Positions 24,927-34,091 of a stretch of 64,000 nt of DNA are shown here, piece by piece. The DNA comes from Candidatus Latescibacterota bacterium. Its GTDB lineage: Bacteria > JAAXHH01. Below the pieces are notes generated by a model. It was not told where the DNA came from, did no database searches, and saw only the letters and a program-made list of their open reading frames with translations. A program made the position numbers and the translations under genes. The stretch is from assembly GCA_012270975.1 (NCBI GenBank), contig JAAXHH010000124.1, positions 1-64,000 on the forward strand. The letters run 5' to 3'. Position 1 is the stretch's first letter, and each line of letters starts with the position of its first letter.

Positions 24927-26030
24927 ATGGTCAGACTGACCCTGCAGGGAGTAACCCGGAAATTCGGCGACGTGACTGCGGTTGACGATGTATCGCTGGA
25001 GATCGCGAAAGGCGAGCTGTTCTTTCTCCTGGGTCCTTCCGGATGCGGCAAGACGACCGTCCTGCGACTGATCGCCGGGTTCTATGCGCCCGACACGGGA
25101 AGCATCCTGTTCGACGACCGGGACGTAACCCGCACGCCGCCCCACAGGCGGAACACGGGCATGGTCTTCCAGAACTACGCCCTCTGGCCGCACATGTCCG
25201 TCTGGGAGAACGTGGCCTATGGCCTCGGCCTGCGGAAGGTGCCGTCCGCGGAACAGAAGGACCGCGTCTCGGAGGCGCTCGGGATGGTCCGCATGGAAGC
25301 CTACGGGGAGCGGTCGCCGAACCAGTTGTCCGGCGGGCAGCAGCAGCGCGTGGCCCTTGCCCGGGCCCTCGTGATCCAGCCCGGCGTGGTGCTGCTCGAC
25401 GAGCCGCTGTCCAACCTGGACGCCAGGCTCCGCCTGGAAATGCGCGACGAGATCCGGCGCATCCACGACGAGACCGGCATGACGATGGTTTACGTGACCC
25501 ACGACCAGAAGGAAGCGCTTTCCATGGCGGACCGCATGGCCGTCATGGACATGGGGGCCATTGCCCAGACCGGAGACCCGCGTTCGATTTACACCCGGCC
25601 GGCGAGTGCTTTCGTAGCCGATTTCATCGGGGAGACGAACTTCGTGGCCGGGAAATTGACGCGCGCGGAACCGCCTCTGGCCGTGGAGACGGCCGTGGGA
25701 GTGATTCACTCGACGGCGGAACCCGCCGAAAGCCTGTCGCCGGGCGACGAAGTCGTCTGCTCCATCCGGCCCGAGACGATGCGGATCCTGGAACCGGACG
25801 GCACGGACGGCGGAGACGGCACGGACGACGGAGACGAAAACGTACTGGCCGGGATCGTCCGGCAGACCATGTACCTCGGTGAACACGAACAGTATTCGGT
25901 CCGGCTGGATGACGGCACGCTGGTCAAACTCGTGGATCACCGGCCCGGCCTGCGACGCGCCGGACCCGGCGCGCCTATCCGTCTGAAGTACGACGCCGCA
26001 CAGGTCGTCATACTCGGGAAACCCGGATAG
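24927..26030 (+). CDS. ABC transporter ATP-binding protein (PotA/FbpC type)
   Basis: A 367-residue ATPase with Walker A GPSGCGKT, Q-loop FQNYALWPH, signature LSGGQQQR, Walker B VVLLDEP and switch His in VTHDQ, followed by a C-terminal TOBE-type domain. A run of Asp-Gly (DGTDGGDGTDDGDEN) within the TOBE domain is an unusual acidic insertion. The ATG at 24927 was chosen because it begins at the domain; the frame is open 17 codons further upstream. It powers the two-domain permease encoded 7 bases downstream. Confidence 0.9.
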   Translation: MVRLTLQGVTRKFGDVTAVDDVSLEIAKGELFFLLGPSGCGKTTVLRLIAGFYAPDTGSILFDDRDVTRTPPHRRNTGMVFQNYALWPHMSVWENVAYGLGLRKVPSAEQKDRVSEALGMVRMEAYGERSPNQLSGGQQQRVALARALVIQPGVVLLDEPLSNLDARLRLEMRDEIRRIHDETGMTMVYVTHDQKEALSMADRMAVMDMGAIAQTGDPRSIYTRPASAFVADFIGETNFVAGKLTRAEPPLAVETAVGVIHSTAEPAESLSPGDEVVCSIRPETMRILEPDGTDGGDGTDDGDENVLAGIVRQTMYLGEHEQYSVRLDDGTLVKLVDHRPGLRRAGPGAPIRLKYDAAQVVILGKPG

Positions 26031-26037
26031 GGATACC

Positions 26038-27753
26038 GTGAAGCATACCCTCATGCCCCGTAGCCGCTTCGATCTGTCGGACCTGACCCCCGGCGTCCTC
26101 GCCATCCTGGGCATCCTCGCCCTGTTCTTCGGCCTTTTCCTGTTCTATCCGCTGCTCCACGTCCTGCTGAACGCCTTCTACACGGACGAACGGTTCTCCA
26201 TGGAGTTCTTCGGACTGATGCTGCAGAGCCCGGTCCAGCAGCGAGCGCTGGTGAACAGTTTCGAGCTGGGCATCGTCACCACCGCCCTGACGACGATCAT
26301 CAGCCTGCCCATGGCCGTCGCCCTCGTACGGTACGATTTCATCGGCAAGGGTCTCCTGGGCGGACTCGCCCTCGTGCCCATGATCATGCCCCCCTTCGTG
26401 GGCGCCATCGGAATGAAGCAGATGTTCGCCCGGTTCGGCTCGATCAACCTGTTCCTCCTCGAAACGGGCTTCATCGACGCGCCCATCGACTGGTTCGGAG
26501 GCGGCGGGTTCTGGGGCGTCGTCATTCTCGAGGCGCTGCACCTCTACCCCATCATGTACCTGAACATCGCCGCCGGACTGGCCAACGTGGACCCCAGCCT
26601 GGAGGAGTCGGCCCGCAACGTGGGCGCGGGCGGCTTCCGCCTGTTTCGCACCATCACGTTCCCGCTCATGCTGCCCGGGTACTTCGCCGGCGCGATCATC
26701 GTGTTCATCTGGGCCTTTACGGACCTGGGCACGCCACTGATCTTCGAGTTCCGCGAGGTCGTGGCGGTCCAGATCTTCAACATGTCCACCGACATCCACG
26801 GGAATCCCCTGGGATACGCCCTGGTCGTCTTCGTCGTCCTGGTGACCCTGGCCCTGTTCTACCTGTCCAAGAAGTTCTTCGGCGGCCGCCACTACGAAAT
26901 GGTCGCCCGCGGACACGTGATGTCGGCCTCGCGGCGCGCGACGAAGCTCGAGACCGTGCTGATCTGGGGCATGCTCCTGTCCATCACCGGCATCGCGCTG
27001 ATTCCCCACCTGAGCGTGGTCCTCACTTCCGTCACCGAGCGATGGTTCATGACCGTGCTTCCCTCAGACTACACCACGGCCTACTACGGGCAGATCTTCC
27101 AGCATGACCTGACCCTGCTCTCCATCAAAAACAGTCTCTGGCTGAGTGTGATGAGCACAGTGATCGACATCCTGCTGGGGGTCGCCATCGCCTATCTGCT
27201 CACGCGCCGGCGCTTTCCGTTCCGGGACGCGCTGGACGCCGTGGCGATGCTGCCCCTGGCCCTGCCGGGGCTGGTGCTCGCCTTCGGATACATCTCCGGT
27301 TTTTCGGGTACCGTGCTGGACGTCCGTGTTTCCCCCATTCCCCTGCTGATCATCGCGTACGCCGTGCGGCGCCTGCCCTACATGGTGCGGGCCGCCTATG
27401 CCGGTTTCCAGCAGATGAGCATCACCCTCGAAGAGGCCTCCATGAACATGGGTGCCGGCCCCTTGCGGACGCTCTGGAAGATCACCATGCCCCTCGTGCT
27501 CGCCAACGTGGCCGCCGGCGCCATCCTTTCTTTTTCCTTCGCCATGCTGGAAGTGAGCGACAGCTTGATCCTGGCCATCAAGGAACAGTACTATCCCATT
27601 ACCAAGGCCATATACAGTCTCATGGGCCGCATCGCCGACGGACCCTACATGGCCAGTGCCATGGGCATGCTGGGCATGATTCTTCTGGCATGCAGTTTGC
27701 TGATTACAAGCAAAGTACTGGGTAAGAGAATGGGTCAACTGTTCAAGGTGTAG
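26038..27753 (+). CDS. ABC transporter permease with two fused membrane domains (FbpB type)
   Basis: A 571-residue permease with two tandem BPD_transp_1 units of six helices each. Two EAA loops are visible (ESARNVGAGGFRLFRTITFPL and EASMNMGAGPLRTLW), so one polypeptide can replace the usual permease pair. This layout is typical of ferric-iron (FbpB/SfuB) and some thiamine or phosphonate importers. The start is a GTG at 26038; an ATG five codons later is possible. It completes the operon with the anchored binding protein and the ATPase. The substrate is not settled by sequence. Confidence 0.9.
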   Translation: MKHTLMPRSRFDLSDLTPGVLAILGILALFFGLFLFYPLLHVLLNAFYTDERFSMEFFGLMLQSPVQQRALVNSFELGIVTTALTTIISLPMAVALVRYDFIGKGLLGGLALVPMIMPPFVGAIGMKQMFARFGSINLFLLETGFIDAPIDWFGGGGFWGVVILEALHLYPIMYLNIAAGLANVDPSLEESARNVGAGGFRLFRTITFPLMLPGYFAGAIIVFIWAFTDLGTPLIFEFREVVAVQIFNMSTDIHGNPLGYALVVFVVLVTLALFYLSKKFFGGRHYEMVARGHVMSASRRATKLETVLIWGMLLSITGIALIPHLSVVLTSVTERWFMTVLPSDYTTAYYGQIFQHDLTLLSIKNSLWLSVMSTVIDILLGVAIAYLLTRRRFPFRDALDAVAMLPLALPGLVLAFGYISGFSGTVLDVRVSPIPLLIIAYAVRRLPYMVRAAYAGFQQMSITLEEASMNMGAGPLRTLWKITMPLVLANVAAGAILSFSFAMLEVSDSLILAIKEQYYPITKAIYSLMGRIADGPYMASAMGMLGMILLACSLLITSKVLGKRMGQLFKV

Positions 27754-27892
27754 AACCAATATACCGGGAAACGCGTACTATAGGGGAGAGCATCAGTGGC
27801 CGGAACCGCATCCCTGGCTGGCTGGATAATCACGCAGTCGCAGGGTCGCCGCCGGCTGCACCGAGTCAACTCTCCGAGTGGCGGTGTGTACC

Positions 27893-28624
27893 ATGTCCAC
27901 CTTCAATCTGGATCCCAAGCCCCGGCGTCTGTCCTCGATAGCCCGTATCCGCCAGAATATAAAGCGCACGATGGTATCGGGCCTGATCGCGCTGGTGCCC
28001 CTGACGGCCACGGTGGCCGTGCTGAGCTTGCTGCTGACCTGGCTCGACTCCTTCGCGGCGCCGGTCATTCGCGGTCTGCTGGGGGTGGACACGCGCATAC
28101 CCGGACTCGGGATTCTGCTCATGCTGGTCGTGATCTACCTGGCCGGCTTCGTGGCATCCAACGTGTTGGGCAGGAGGGCGATCGCCTGGTTCGAGGACCA
28201 GGTGATGCGGTTGCCGGTCGCGCGGCGGGTATACCACACGGTGAAGAAGTTGCTGGACACCTTCGCCATGGTGGGGGAGACCCCGATCTGGAAGACTGTG
28301 CTGGTGGAGTATCCGCGGCGCGGCGCATGGATGGTCGCCTTCATAGTCGGCGAAATCCCGAGTGAAGACAACCGGGAGCAACTGGTCAGCGTCTTCGTGC
28401 CCAACACCCCGAATCCCGCGGCGGGACGAGTCGTGATCGTGCCGAGGCGGGACGTGATACCCGTGGACCTGCCTGTCGAGGAAGCCCTGGAATTCGTCGT
28501 TTCGGGCGGCACGGCGTTCAGCAACGTGCTTACCCTGCCTTCGCTGCGGCCCGTAGAGCGGGCGGCGCCCCATCCCCCGGACGGACCAACTTCATCCCCT
28601 CCCCGAAGCAGGCAACCCGCCTGA
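27893..28624 (+). CDS. DUF502 membrane protein
   Basis: A 243-residue protein of the DUF502 family: two membrane helices (about 28-50 and 64-85), then a conserved cytosolic part with PVARRVYHTVKKLLDTF, VEYPRRGAWMVAFI and VFVPNTPNPAAG, and a proline-rich tail. No biochemical function is established for the family; it is widespread in bacteria and plants. The ATG at 27893 is preferred to a GTG five codons upstream. It lies before the c-di-AMP synthase fusion gene in the same direction. Confidence 0.85.
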   Translation: MSTFNLDPKPRRLSSIARIRQNIKRTMVSGLIALVPLTATVAVLSLLLTWLDSFAAPVIRGLLGVDTRIPGLGILLMLVVIYLAGFVASNVLGRRAIAWFEDQVMRLPVARRVYHTVKKLLDTFAMVGETPIWKTVLVEYPRRGAWMVAFIVGEIPSEDNREQLVSVFVPNTPNPAAGRVVIVPRRDVIPVDLPVEEALEFVVSGGTAFSNVLTLPSLRPVERAAPHPPDGPTSSPPRSRQPA

Positions 28625-28746
28625 CAGAACCGGGGCCGGAAATCGTTTTATTGGCAAAAGTTCCATATGCGCTTATCTTTAACGAATGCGCATCTGTCGA
28701 CACGTGTTCTTGTACGACATGACCATCAGTCCGGGGATCCCCTGAG

Positions 28747-30276
28747 ATGTTTGAACTGATCAACCTGATCAGCCTGCTGGATATATTCATCATAGCGGCC
28801 TTGATCTACTTCCTCTACATGTGGCTGAAGGGCACGCGGGCCTATCATATCCTGATCGGCCTGGGCGGCCTGGGCATCTTTTACAGCATCGCGAACTGGA
28901 GCGGACTGCTCCTGACCAGCCAGATCCTGCAGTACCTCCTCGGTGTTATCCTGATCCTGATCATCGTGGTCTTCCAGCCGGAAATCAGGCAACTGCTGGA
29001 GCGGGTCAGCCCCCTGGTCATTTTCAGGCTTCAATCCAGTCCCATCTCCCGGCGCATTCTGAAGGAGATAACCGAGGCCTGTTTCGAACTGTCGGAGAAA
29101 CGTGTCGGAGGCCTGCTGGTCTTCCCCCGGGCGACCGGGATCTCCGGAGTCGTGCAGCATGGCGTCAAACTCGACAGCCTTGTGAGCCAGGAACTGATTG
29201 TAAGCATCTTCCATCCATCTTCGCCTATTCACGACGGCGCTATTATCGTGGAGAAGGATCGCGTGGTCGAAGCCGCCACCTATCTGCCGCTTTCGACCAG
29301 GGATCACCTACCCCCCCGGTACGGCACGCGGCACCGGGCAGCCCTGGGCGTGTCGGAACTCGGCGATACGTTCTGCGTAGTGGTGTCCGAAGAAAGCGGC
29401 GAGGTGTCCGTGGCCTCCGGCGGTGATATATCGGCCGTGGCCGACCGGAAAAAACTATGGCAGATGCTGGAAAAATCGCTGCTGCCGATCGAGATACCCC
29501 GGAGCAGGCCGTCGCTGCGGGAAGCAATGGAGAAAATCGTCGCCCTCCGGCACGGATACCGGTTCAACCGAAACAACCTTACCGCCAAACTGGCGTCTAT
29601 CGGACTGGCCTTTCTGCTCTGGTTTATCCTGATCGGACAGCAACTCTCCGAAATAGCCGTGACCACCGCGCTGGAGTTTCAGAACATCCCGTCGAACATC
29701 GAGTTGATCAGCAATTCGGCCAACGAGGTGAACGTCTGGGTCAGGGGTCCCCAGGGCAGCATTTCCACGCTTACGGCGGATCAGGTACGCGTAATGGTCG
29801 ACCTGGACGATATCGAGCCCGGGACCCGCACCATGTCGCTCACGGATGCGAACGTCGAATTGCCTTACGGTTTCGAAGCCACCTCGATCGATCCGAGAAT
29901 CCTCACCATCGAATCCGATCGCATCGTGAACAGACGAATCATGATCGACCACGAACTGGCGGGTAAACTCCCGGAAGGTCTGGAAATCGCGCGGGTCACC
30001 GTTGAACCGCCCTCGGTGCCAATAACGGGCCGCGAGATGGAACTCGACCAGATCGAGCGGGTGGTGACTTCGCCGACGATCGATCTTTCCGAACTTACCG
30101 CCAGCCGGATCTTCGACTGCCGGCTGAAAATACTGCCCCAGGACCTGTCCTTTACCTCGTTCAGCATCGAGGACCGCGAGGTCAGGGTCCATATCGATCT
30201 GCAACCCGCCGGAGAGGGTCAATCGGTCTCGGAGGAGGCAGATGGCCCGGCGGAGGTCGTATCTTCCCTGCGGTGA
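28747..30276 (+). CDS. Fusion of diadenylate cyclase CdaA and YbbR/CdaR domains
   Basis: A 509-residue membrane protein. Residues 1-270 are CdaA: three N-terminal helices, then a cytosolic DAC domain with the catalytic motifs DGA (HDGAIIV) and RHR (GTRHRAALG), which makes c-di-AMP from two ATP. Residues about 285-305 form a fourth helix (ASIGLAFLLWFILIG), and the remainder is at least two extracytoplasmic YbbR-like domains, as in CdaR. In Firmicutes cdaA and cdaR are separate adjacent genes whose products interact; here they are one polypeptide with the same topology. ATG at 28747 after GGGGATCCCCTGAG. Confidence 0.88.
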   Translation: MFELINLISLLDIFIIAALIYFLYMWLKGTRAYHILIGLGGLGIFYSIANWSGLLLTSQILQYLLGVILILIIVVFQPEIRQLLERVSPLVIFRLQSSPISRRILKEITEACFELSEKRVGGLLVFPRATGISGVVQHGVKLDSLVSQELIVSIFHPSSPIHDGAIIVEKDRVVEAATYLPLSTRDHLPPRYGTRHRAALGVSELGDTFCVVVSEESGEVSVASGGDISAVADRKKLWQMLEKSLLPIEIPRSRPSLREAMEKIVALRHGYRFNRNNLTAKLASIGLAFLLWFILIGQQLSEIAVTTALEFQNIPSNIELISNSANEVNVWVRGPQGSISTLTADQVRVMVDLDDIEPGTRTMSLTDANVELPYGFEATSIDPRILTIESDRIVNRRIMIDHELAGKLPEGLEIARVTVEPPSVPITGREMELDQIERVVTSPTIDLSELTASRIFDCRLKILPQDLSFTSFSIEDREVRVHIDLQPAGEGQSVSEEADGPAEVVSSLR

Positions 30277-30294
30277 AGCCGGGATAACCGGCTT
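30276..30294 (+). terminator. Hairpin after the c-di-AMP synthase gene
   Basis: AAGCCGG, a 5-base loop, CCGGCTT: a perfect 7-bp stem starting at the last base of the stop codon. There is no T-run after it, so it is a weak terminator or a stabilising 3' structure at most. Confidence 0.25.
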
Positions 30295-30302
30295 GATTCA
30301 CC

Positions 30303-30332
30303 TTGACTCAGCGTTGTCTCCCGTCCTATAAT
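30303..30332 (+). promoter_or_regulatory. Sigma-70 promoter, near-leaderless, of the D,D-carboxypeptidase gene
   Basis: TTGACT at 30303-30308, an 18-base spacer, and a perfect TATAAT at 30327-30332. The expected start, 7-8 bases after the -10, falls on or just before the ATG at 30341, so the transcript would be leaderless; no Shine-Dalgarno sequence precedes that ATG. Confidence 0.7.
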
Positions 30333-30340
30333 CACAACCT

Positions 30341-31345
30341 ATGAGCAATGACGTGTCGATCTGGTCAGGGGCGGCATGGGCATCCTGCGCCCTGCTGCTT
30401 TCAGCGGTTACGGCCTTTCCCGGTGCGGGATCTGTCTTCGGGGTTACGCCGGGGGGCGTGCCTAAGGGGGTTGAAGCCCCGTTCGAAGAGGTACATGCGC
30501 CCGGTCCGCCTGCCGGGGAAGTCTCCCCCGACAGGCCCGAGCCACCGGCCGTCAGATCGACGGCGCGCAACAGGGGAATCCGCGTACGTGCCCGGGCGGC
30601 CCTGGTAGTCGATATCCAGAAGGGCGAGGTGATCTACCAGAAGAATGCCACATCGCCGTTCCCGATCGCGAGTATCACGAAACTGATGACCGCAGTGACG
30701 TACATACGGATGAATCCGGATCTCGAAAAGCGTGTGAGCATAACGCGAAAGGACGTATACCGGGCGAACTGGACGAAACTCAGATACCGGGAACAGGTCT
30801 CGGCGACGGATCTGCTATACGCCGCCCTGGTCGCTTCGGACAACGCGGCGGCGCGCGCATTGGCGCGGGCATCGGGCCTGACCATGGAAGCGTTCGTGGA
30901 CCGCATGAATGAGACTGCGGCCTCGCTTGGCCTGTCAAACTCCCGTTTTACCGAACCCACCGGACTGGACGCGGGCAATGTATCCACGGCGGTGGATTGC
31001 GTGGCCCTCCTGTGGACCGCGCTGCAGGACGAATTGCTTGCGGAAATCCTGCTGGCCAGGGAGTACGAGTTCGGGACGAACAGGCGCACGCATACCATCC
31101 GCACCACCAATCGGCTGGTGCGCGATACGGTATCCGGAAGACAGTGGGAAGGTGTCGGAAGCAAAACCGGGTATATCCGCAGGGCCGGATACTGTCTCGT
31201 CATGCGGGCTCTCGGCGACTCGGGCGATGACATCTACGCCGTGATTCTTGGCGGACCGACCAGCCGGACCCGGTTCACGGACATGGGACGCCTGCTGGAC
31301 TGGAGCTTGAAGGACAGTGATCCGCCTGTGGGTGTCGACGGGTAG
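30341..31345 (+). CDS. D-alanyl-D-alanine carboxypeptidase-like serine hydrolase
   Basis: A 334-residue penicillin-binding-protein-type peptidase (PBP5/PBP7 family) acting on peptidoglycan outside the inner membrane. The three active-site motifs are present: SITK, SDN and KTG (GSKTGYIRRAGYC). The N-terminus has a signal segment (residues about 8-30) and a proline-rich linker. It begins 64 bases after the c-di-AMP synthase fusion and has its own strong promoter with no leader. The PBP5-type C-terminal anchoring domain is absent, so it is a short form. Confidence 0.88.
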   Translation: MSNDVSIWSGAAWASCALLLSAVTAFPGAGSVFGVTPGGVPKGVEAPFEEVHAPGPPAGEVSPDRPEPPAVRSTARNRGIRVRARAALVVDIQKGEVIYQKNATSPFPIASITKLMTAVTYIRMNPDLEKRVSITRKDVYRANWTKLRYREQVSATDLLYAALVASDNAAARALARASGLTMEAFVDRMNETAASLGLSNSRFTEPTGLDAGNVSTAVDCVALLWTALQDELLAEILLAREYEFGTNRRTHTIRTTNRLVRDTVSGRQWEGVGSKTGYIRRAGYCLVMRALGDSGDDIYAVILGGPTSRTRFTDMGRLLDWSLKDSDPPVGVDG

Positions 31346-31400
31346 CCGTCATTGCAACGAAACAGAATGAGCGGCGTCCGGCGGAACATAGATAGATTAA

Positions 31401-31445
31401 GCAGCGCACATTCAGGCAGCGCACGTTCAGGCAGCGCACGTTCAG
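31401..31445 (+). repeat. Three tandem copies of a 15-bp unit
   Basis: GCAGCGCACATTCAG followed by two copies of GCAGCGCACGTTCAG, directly before the Shine-Dalgarno of a small membrane-protein gene. Being a multiple of three it could also be read as an in-frame Ser/Ala-rich repeat, but the better start lies after it. Confidence 0.8.
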
Positions 31446-31465
31446 GCAATTCGCAAGGAGTAAGT

Positions 31466-31642
31466 ATGCTGGCGACGATTGGTTTCAGCGTGATTGGCAC
31501 GATCATCCTGGGTTTGGTCGCGATCGGCCTGGTCTACCTCATGGCCCTCGCAGGAGGCGGCCAGCGCGTACGCGTGTCCGGGCGCCGTCCGGGCGGCAGA
31601 GCGCGGTCCGGGCGGACCGCCGGAACCGACGGGCGAAGATGA
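31466..31642 (+). CDS. Small single-span membrane protein
   Basis: A 58-residue protein with one membrane helix (about residues 4-28, glycine-rich) and a very basic Arg/Gly tail. The ATG at 31466 has a perfect AAGGAG at 31455-31460. The frame is open 38 codons further upstream through the 15-bp repeats, but the ribosome-binding site favours the short form. It overlaps nothing and precedes the DUF4159 gene by 16 bases. Function unknown. Confidence 0.6.
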   Translation: MLATIGFSVIGTIILGLVAIGLVYLMALAGGGQRVRVSGRRPGGRARSGRTAGTDGRR

Positions 31643-31658
31643 TCGGGGGTTTTCCGCG

Positions 31659-32348
31659 ATGACCGCCTTTCAAAGAGGCGTGATCGCCCTCCTGCTCTGC
31701 GGTATCGCCTCGGGGTGGCCGCATTCCGAAGGGGGAGCGGCTGAGAGCGAAGACGGCAGGCTGACCATCGCGCGAATGAAGTACGACGGAGGGGGCGACT
31801 GGTACAACGACCCCGAAGCGATTCCCAACCTGGCCCGGGAACTGCAACTGCGCGCGGGCATCGAGACGAACCTGGATCAGCGCGTCGTTTCTCTGACCGA
31901 TGAAAGGCTGTTCTCTTCACCCGTCCTCTTCATGACCGGCCATGGCGAAGTGAAGTGGACCGGCCCGGAAGTCCGGAACCTCCGTAAGTATCTGACACAC
32001 GGCGGGTTTCTATATGCCGATGACGACTACGGCATGGACAGGGCATTCCGCAGGGAGATGAAAAGAGTCTTTCCCGACCAGGAATTCGTCGAGTTGCCCT
32101 TCACCCACCCGATCTACCACATCATCTATGATTTCCCGGCCGGACCGCCCAAACATCATGAGCACGACGGCAAGCCGCCCCAGGGGTTCGGACTCTTCCA
32201 CGACGGTCGCCTGGTGGTGTATTACACGTACGAAAGCAATGTGAGTGACGGCTGGGCCGACGAAAAGACCCACAACGACCCGCCGGATAAACGTGAGGCC
32301 GCCTTCAGAATGGGAATCAACATCATCGCGTTCGCGCTCTATCGTTGA
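31659..32348 (+). CDS. DUF4159 domain protein, probably exported
   Basis: A 229-residue protein. The first 25 or so residues form a signal peptide ending near GGAAES. The rest matches the DUF4159 pattern: IARMKYDGGGDWYNDP, FMTGHGEVKWTGPEVRNL, GGFLYADDDYGMDRAF and FTHPIYHIIYDFP. The family has a flavodoxin-like/glutamine-amidotransferase-like fold but no known activity. The ATG at 31659 was chosen for the signal peptide; the frame upstream is a shadow of the small membrane protein. Confidence 0.82.
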   Translation: MTAFQRGVIALLLCGIASGWPHSEGGAAESEDGRLTIARMKYDGGGDWYNDPEAIPNLARELQLRAGIETNLDQRVVSLTDERLFSSPVLFMTGHGEVKWTGPEVRNLRKYLTHGGFLYADDDYGMDRAFRREMKRVFPDQEFVELPFTHPIYHIIYDFPAGPPKHHEHDGKPPQGFGLFHDGRLVVYYTYESNVSDGWADEKTHNDPPDKREAAFRMGINIIAFALYR

Positions 32349-32476
32349 CGCCGGAACGCCACGGGCATATACTGAAACCCGGAAGGCGAAACGGGCGTCT
32401 AAGCCTGTAGAAGACCTTTCATCCGGCAGACCGCAGATCAAAGATCCACGAAGGATCCAGATAAAGGAGTACCGTT

Positions 32477-32815
32477 ATGAACCTCTGGCAAACGATTAAG
32501 TCGGAATTGGACGGGCCGATCGAGACTGTCCGAAAAAGCCTGTCCGGCGCGCTGGACATGGCCGAAGATCTCACGCGGAAAGGACGGGTCAAGCTGGAGA
32601 TCCAGTCGGCCCGGGCCGAGATCCGCAACCAGTTGACCGAACTGGGCGGCCGCGTCCACCAGATGGTGGTTGAAGAAGATATCACCGATGTGTCGGGCGA
32701 TACGGAGGTAACGGGCATCCTGGACCGCATCAAGGAGTTGCAGGGGAACATAGCGGACCGGGAAGAGGAACTGCGCCGCGAGGATACGGAACAGACCGAG
32801 AAGAAAGCCTCCTGA
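32477..32815 (+). CDS. Small helical coiled-coil protein, unknown function
   Basis: A 112-residue, highly charged, mostly helical protein with heptad-like spacing (about 20-60 and 80-105) and no membrane span. AAAGGAG precedes the ATG. It is followed by a strong terminator, so it ends the transcription unit. I do not recognise a family with certainty. Confidence 0.7.
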   Translation: MNLWQTIKSELDGPIETVRKSLSGALDMAEDLTRKGRVKLEIQSARAEIRNQLTELGGRVHQMVVEEDITDVSGDTEVTGILDRIKELQGNIADREEELRREDTEQTEKKAS

Positions 32816-32852
32816 CACGTCGTTTTCATCGTGTACCAACCTGGTTTCCGCG

Positions 32853-32892
32853 GCCCCGGCATGACGCAGCATCGTGTCGGGGCTTTTCATTT
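32853..32892 (+). terminator. Rho-independent terminator
   Basis: GCCCCGGCATGA, loop CGCAGCA, TCGTGTCGGGGC, then TTTTCATTT: a 12-bp stem with two G-U pairs and a T-run, 37 bases after the stop of the coiled-coil gene. It separates the envelope gene group from the sugar ABC transporter. Confidence 0.87.
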
Positions 32893-33071
32893 ACATTTTC
32901 TTTTGCGACGGTTCGCGCGACGGTGCGGCCGGCTTCCGGCATGTGAAACGCCTCCCGCCTTTCCTCCCGCCTTCAGGTTTTCCTTGATTTTGGCCGGTAC
33001 GCCCGTACCATTCCAGGACATCCGACACAAGACCAGAACCTGGCGAACCCCTGGAAAACCGGCTCCCGTCC

Positions 33072-34091
33072 ATGCTTCGAATCCTGCTCGGCTCCCAGCA
33101 AACGGGACTGATCCTCGTCATCCTGCTGCTCGGTGTGGTACTCTCCGTTTTCGCGGGGTACCACGCGGACCGCACGACGGGCGAACTCGTCAATAACTTC
33201 CTGAACTCACGCACCCTGATGCAGACGGCCACCGACGCCAGTTTCTTCGTGATCATGGCGGTCGGGGCGACCATGGTCATCATATCCGGCGGGATCGATC
33301 TTTCGGTCGGTTCGATCTACGCCCTTTCCGGGGTAATGACCGCCATGGTGCTGCGGTCCGTGGCGCCGGACAGTCCCGTCGCCGTGGTCACGCTGGCCGT
33401 CCTGGTCTGTGTGAGTCTCGGCCTGCTGTGCGGCCTGCTGAACGGTGTCATGGTGGTCGGACTTCGCGTCCATCCCTTCATCGTCACCCTGGGCACCATG
33501 TGGGTCTTCCGGGGCATCGCCTTCGTGATCAGCGAAGCGGAGAGCATACTCGTTCCGCAGTCCCTGACCGACGCGATCAAGCTGTCCTTCGGTTCCGACG
33601 CGCTCTATCCCATGCCCATGATCATCATGCTCCTGATCACTGCCGCCGGCGCCGTTTACCTGTCCCGAACGGTCATGGGCCGCCACATATTCGCCGTGGG
33701 CGGCAACCTGGAGGCCAGCCGGTACGCCGGTCTGAGGATCGACCGTATCCTGGTCGGTGTGTACGTGGTTTCCGGGCTCACCGCGGGGATCGCGGCGCTG
33801 GTGGGAAGCAGTTACTACGGTTCGGCCTCCTGTGCCGACGCCACGGGATACGAACTCTACGTCATCGCCTCGGCGGTCGTCGGCGGCGCCAGTCTGCGCG
33901 GGGGCAGGGGAAGCGCGGTCAACGCCATGCTTGGGGCCATGCTGATCGTCCTGATTCGCCAATCCATCCGCACCCTGCACCTGGACCAGAACTACGAATG
34001 GGTCGTGATCGGTTGCGCGATCATCATCGCGGTGGTCCTCGACCAGGTGAACCGGCGACTCACGGCGCGCAAGCTGGCCGGGGCGGGATAG
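33072..34091 (+). CDS. Sugar ABC transporter permease (RbsC family)
   Basis: A 339-residue BPD_transp_2 permease with about ten membrane helices. It has the RbsC signatures GGIDLSVGSIYALSGV, GLRVHPFIVTLGTM and VGGNLEASRYAGL (RbsC-like EAA region). It transports ribose-type or other carbohydrate ligands with the binding lipoprotein and ATPase encoded next. The gene order permease-binding protein-ATPase differs from the more usual ATPase-first order. Confidence 0.92.
   Translation: MLRILLGSQQTGLILVILLLGVVLSVFAGYHADRTTGELVNNFLNSRTLMQTATDASFFVIMAVGATMVIISGGIDLSVGSIYALSGVMTAMVLRSVAPDSPVAVVTLAVLVCVSLGLLCGLLNGVMVVGLRVHPFIVTLGTMWVFRGIAFVISEAESILVPQSLTDAIKLSFGSDALYPMPMIIMLLITAAGAVYLSRTVMGRHIFAVGGNLEASRYAGLRIDRILVGVYVVSGLTAGIAALVGSSYYGSASCADATGYELYVIASAVVGGASLRGGRGSAVNAMLGAMLIVLIRQSIRTLHLDQNYEWVVIGCAIIIAVVLDQVNRRLTARKLAGAG

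Noticed and set aside
31352..31465. Start of the small membrane protein at 31352, including the 15-bp repeats
   Set aside because: No Shine-Dalgarno there, while AAGGAG sits ideally before the ATG at 31466.
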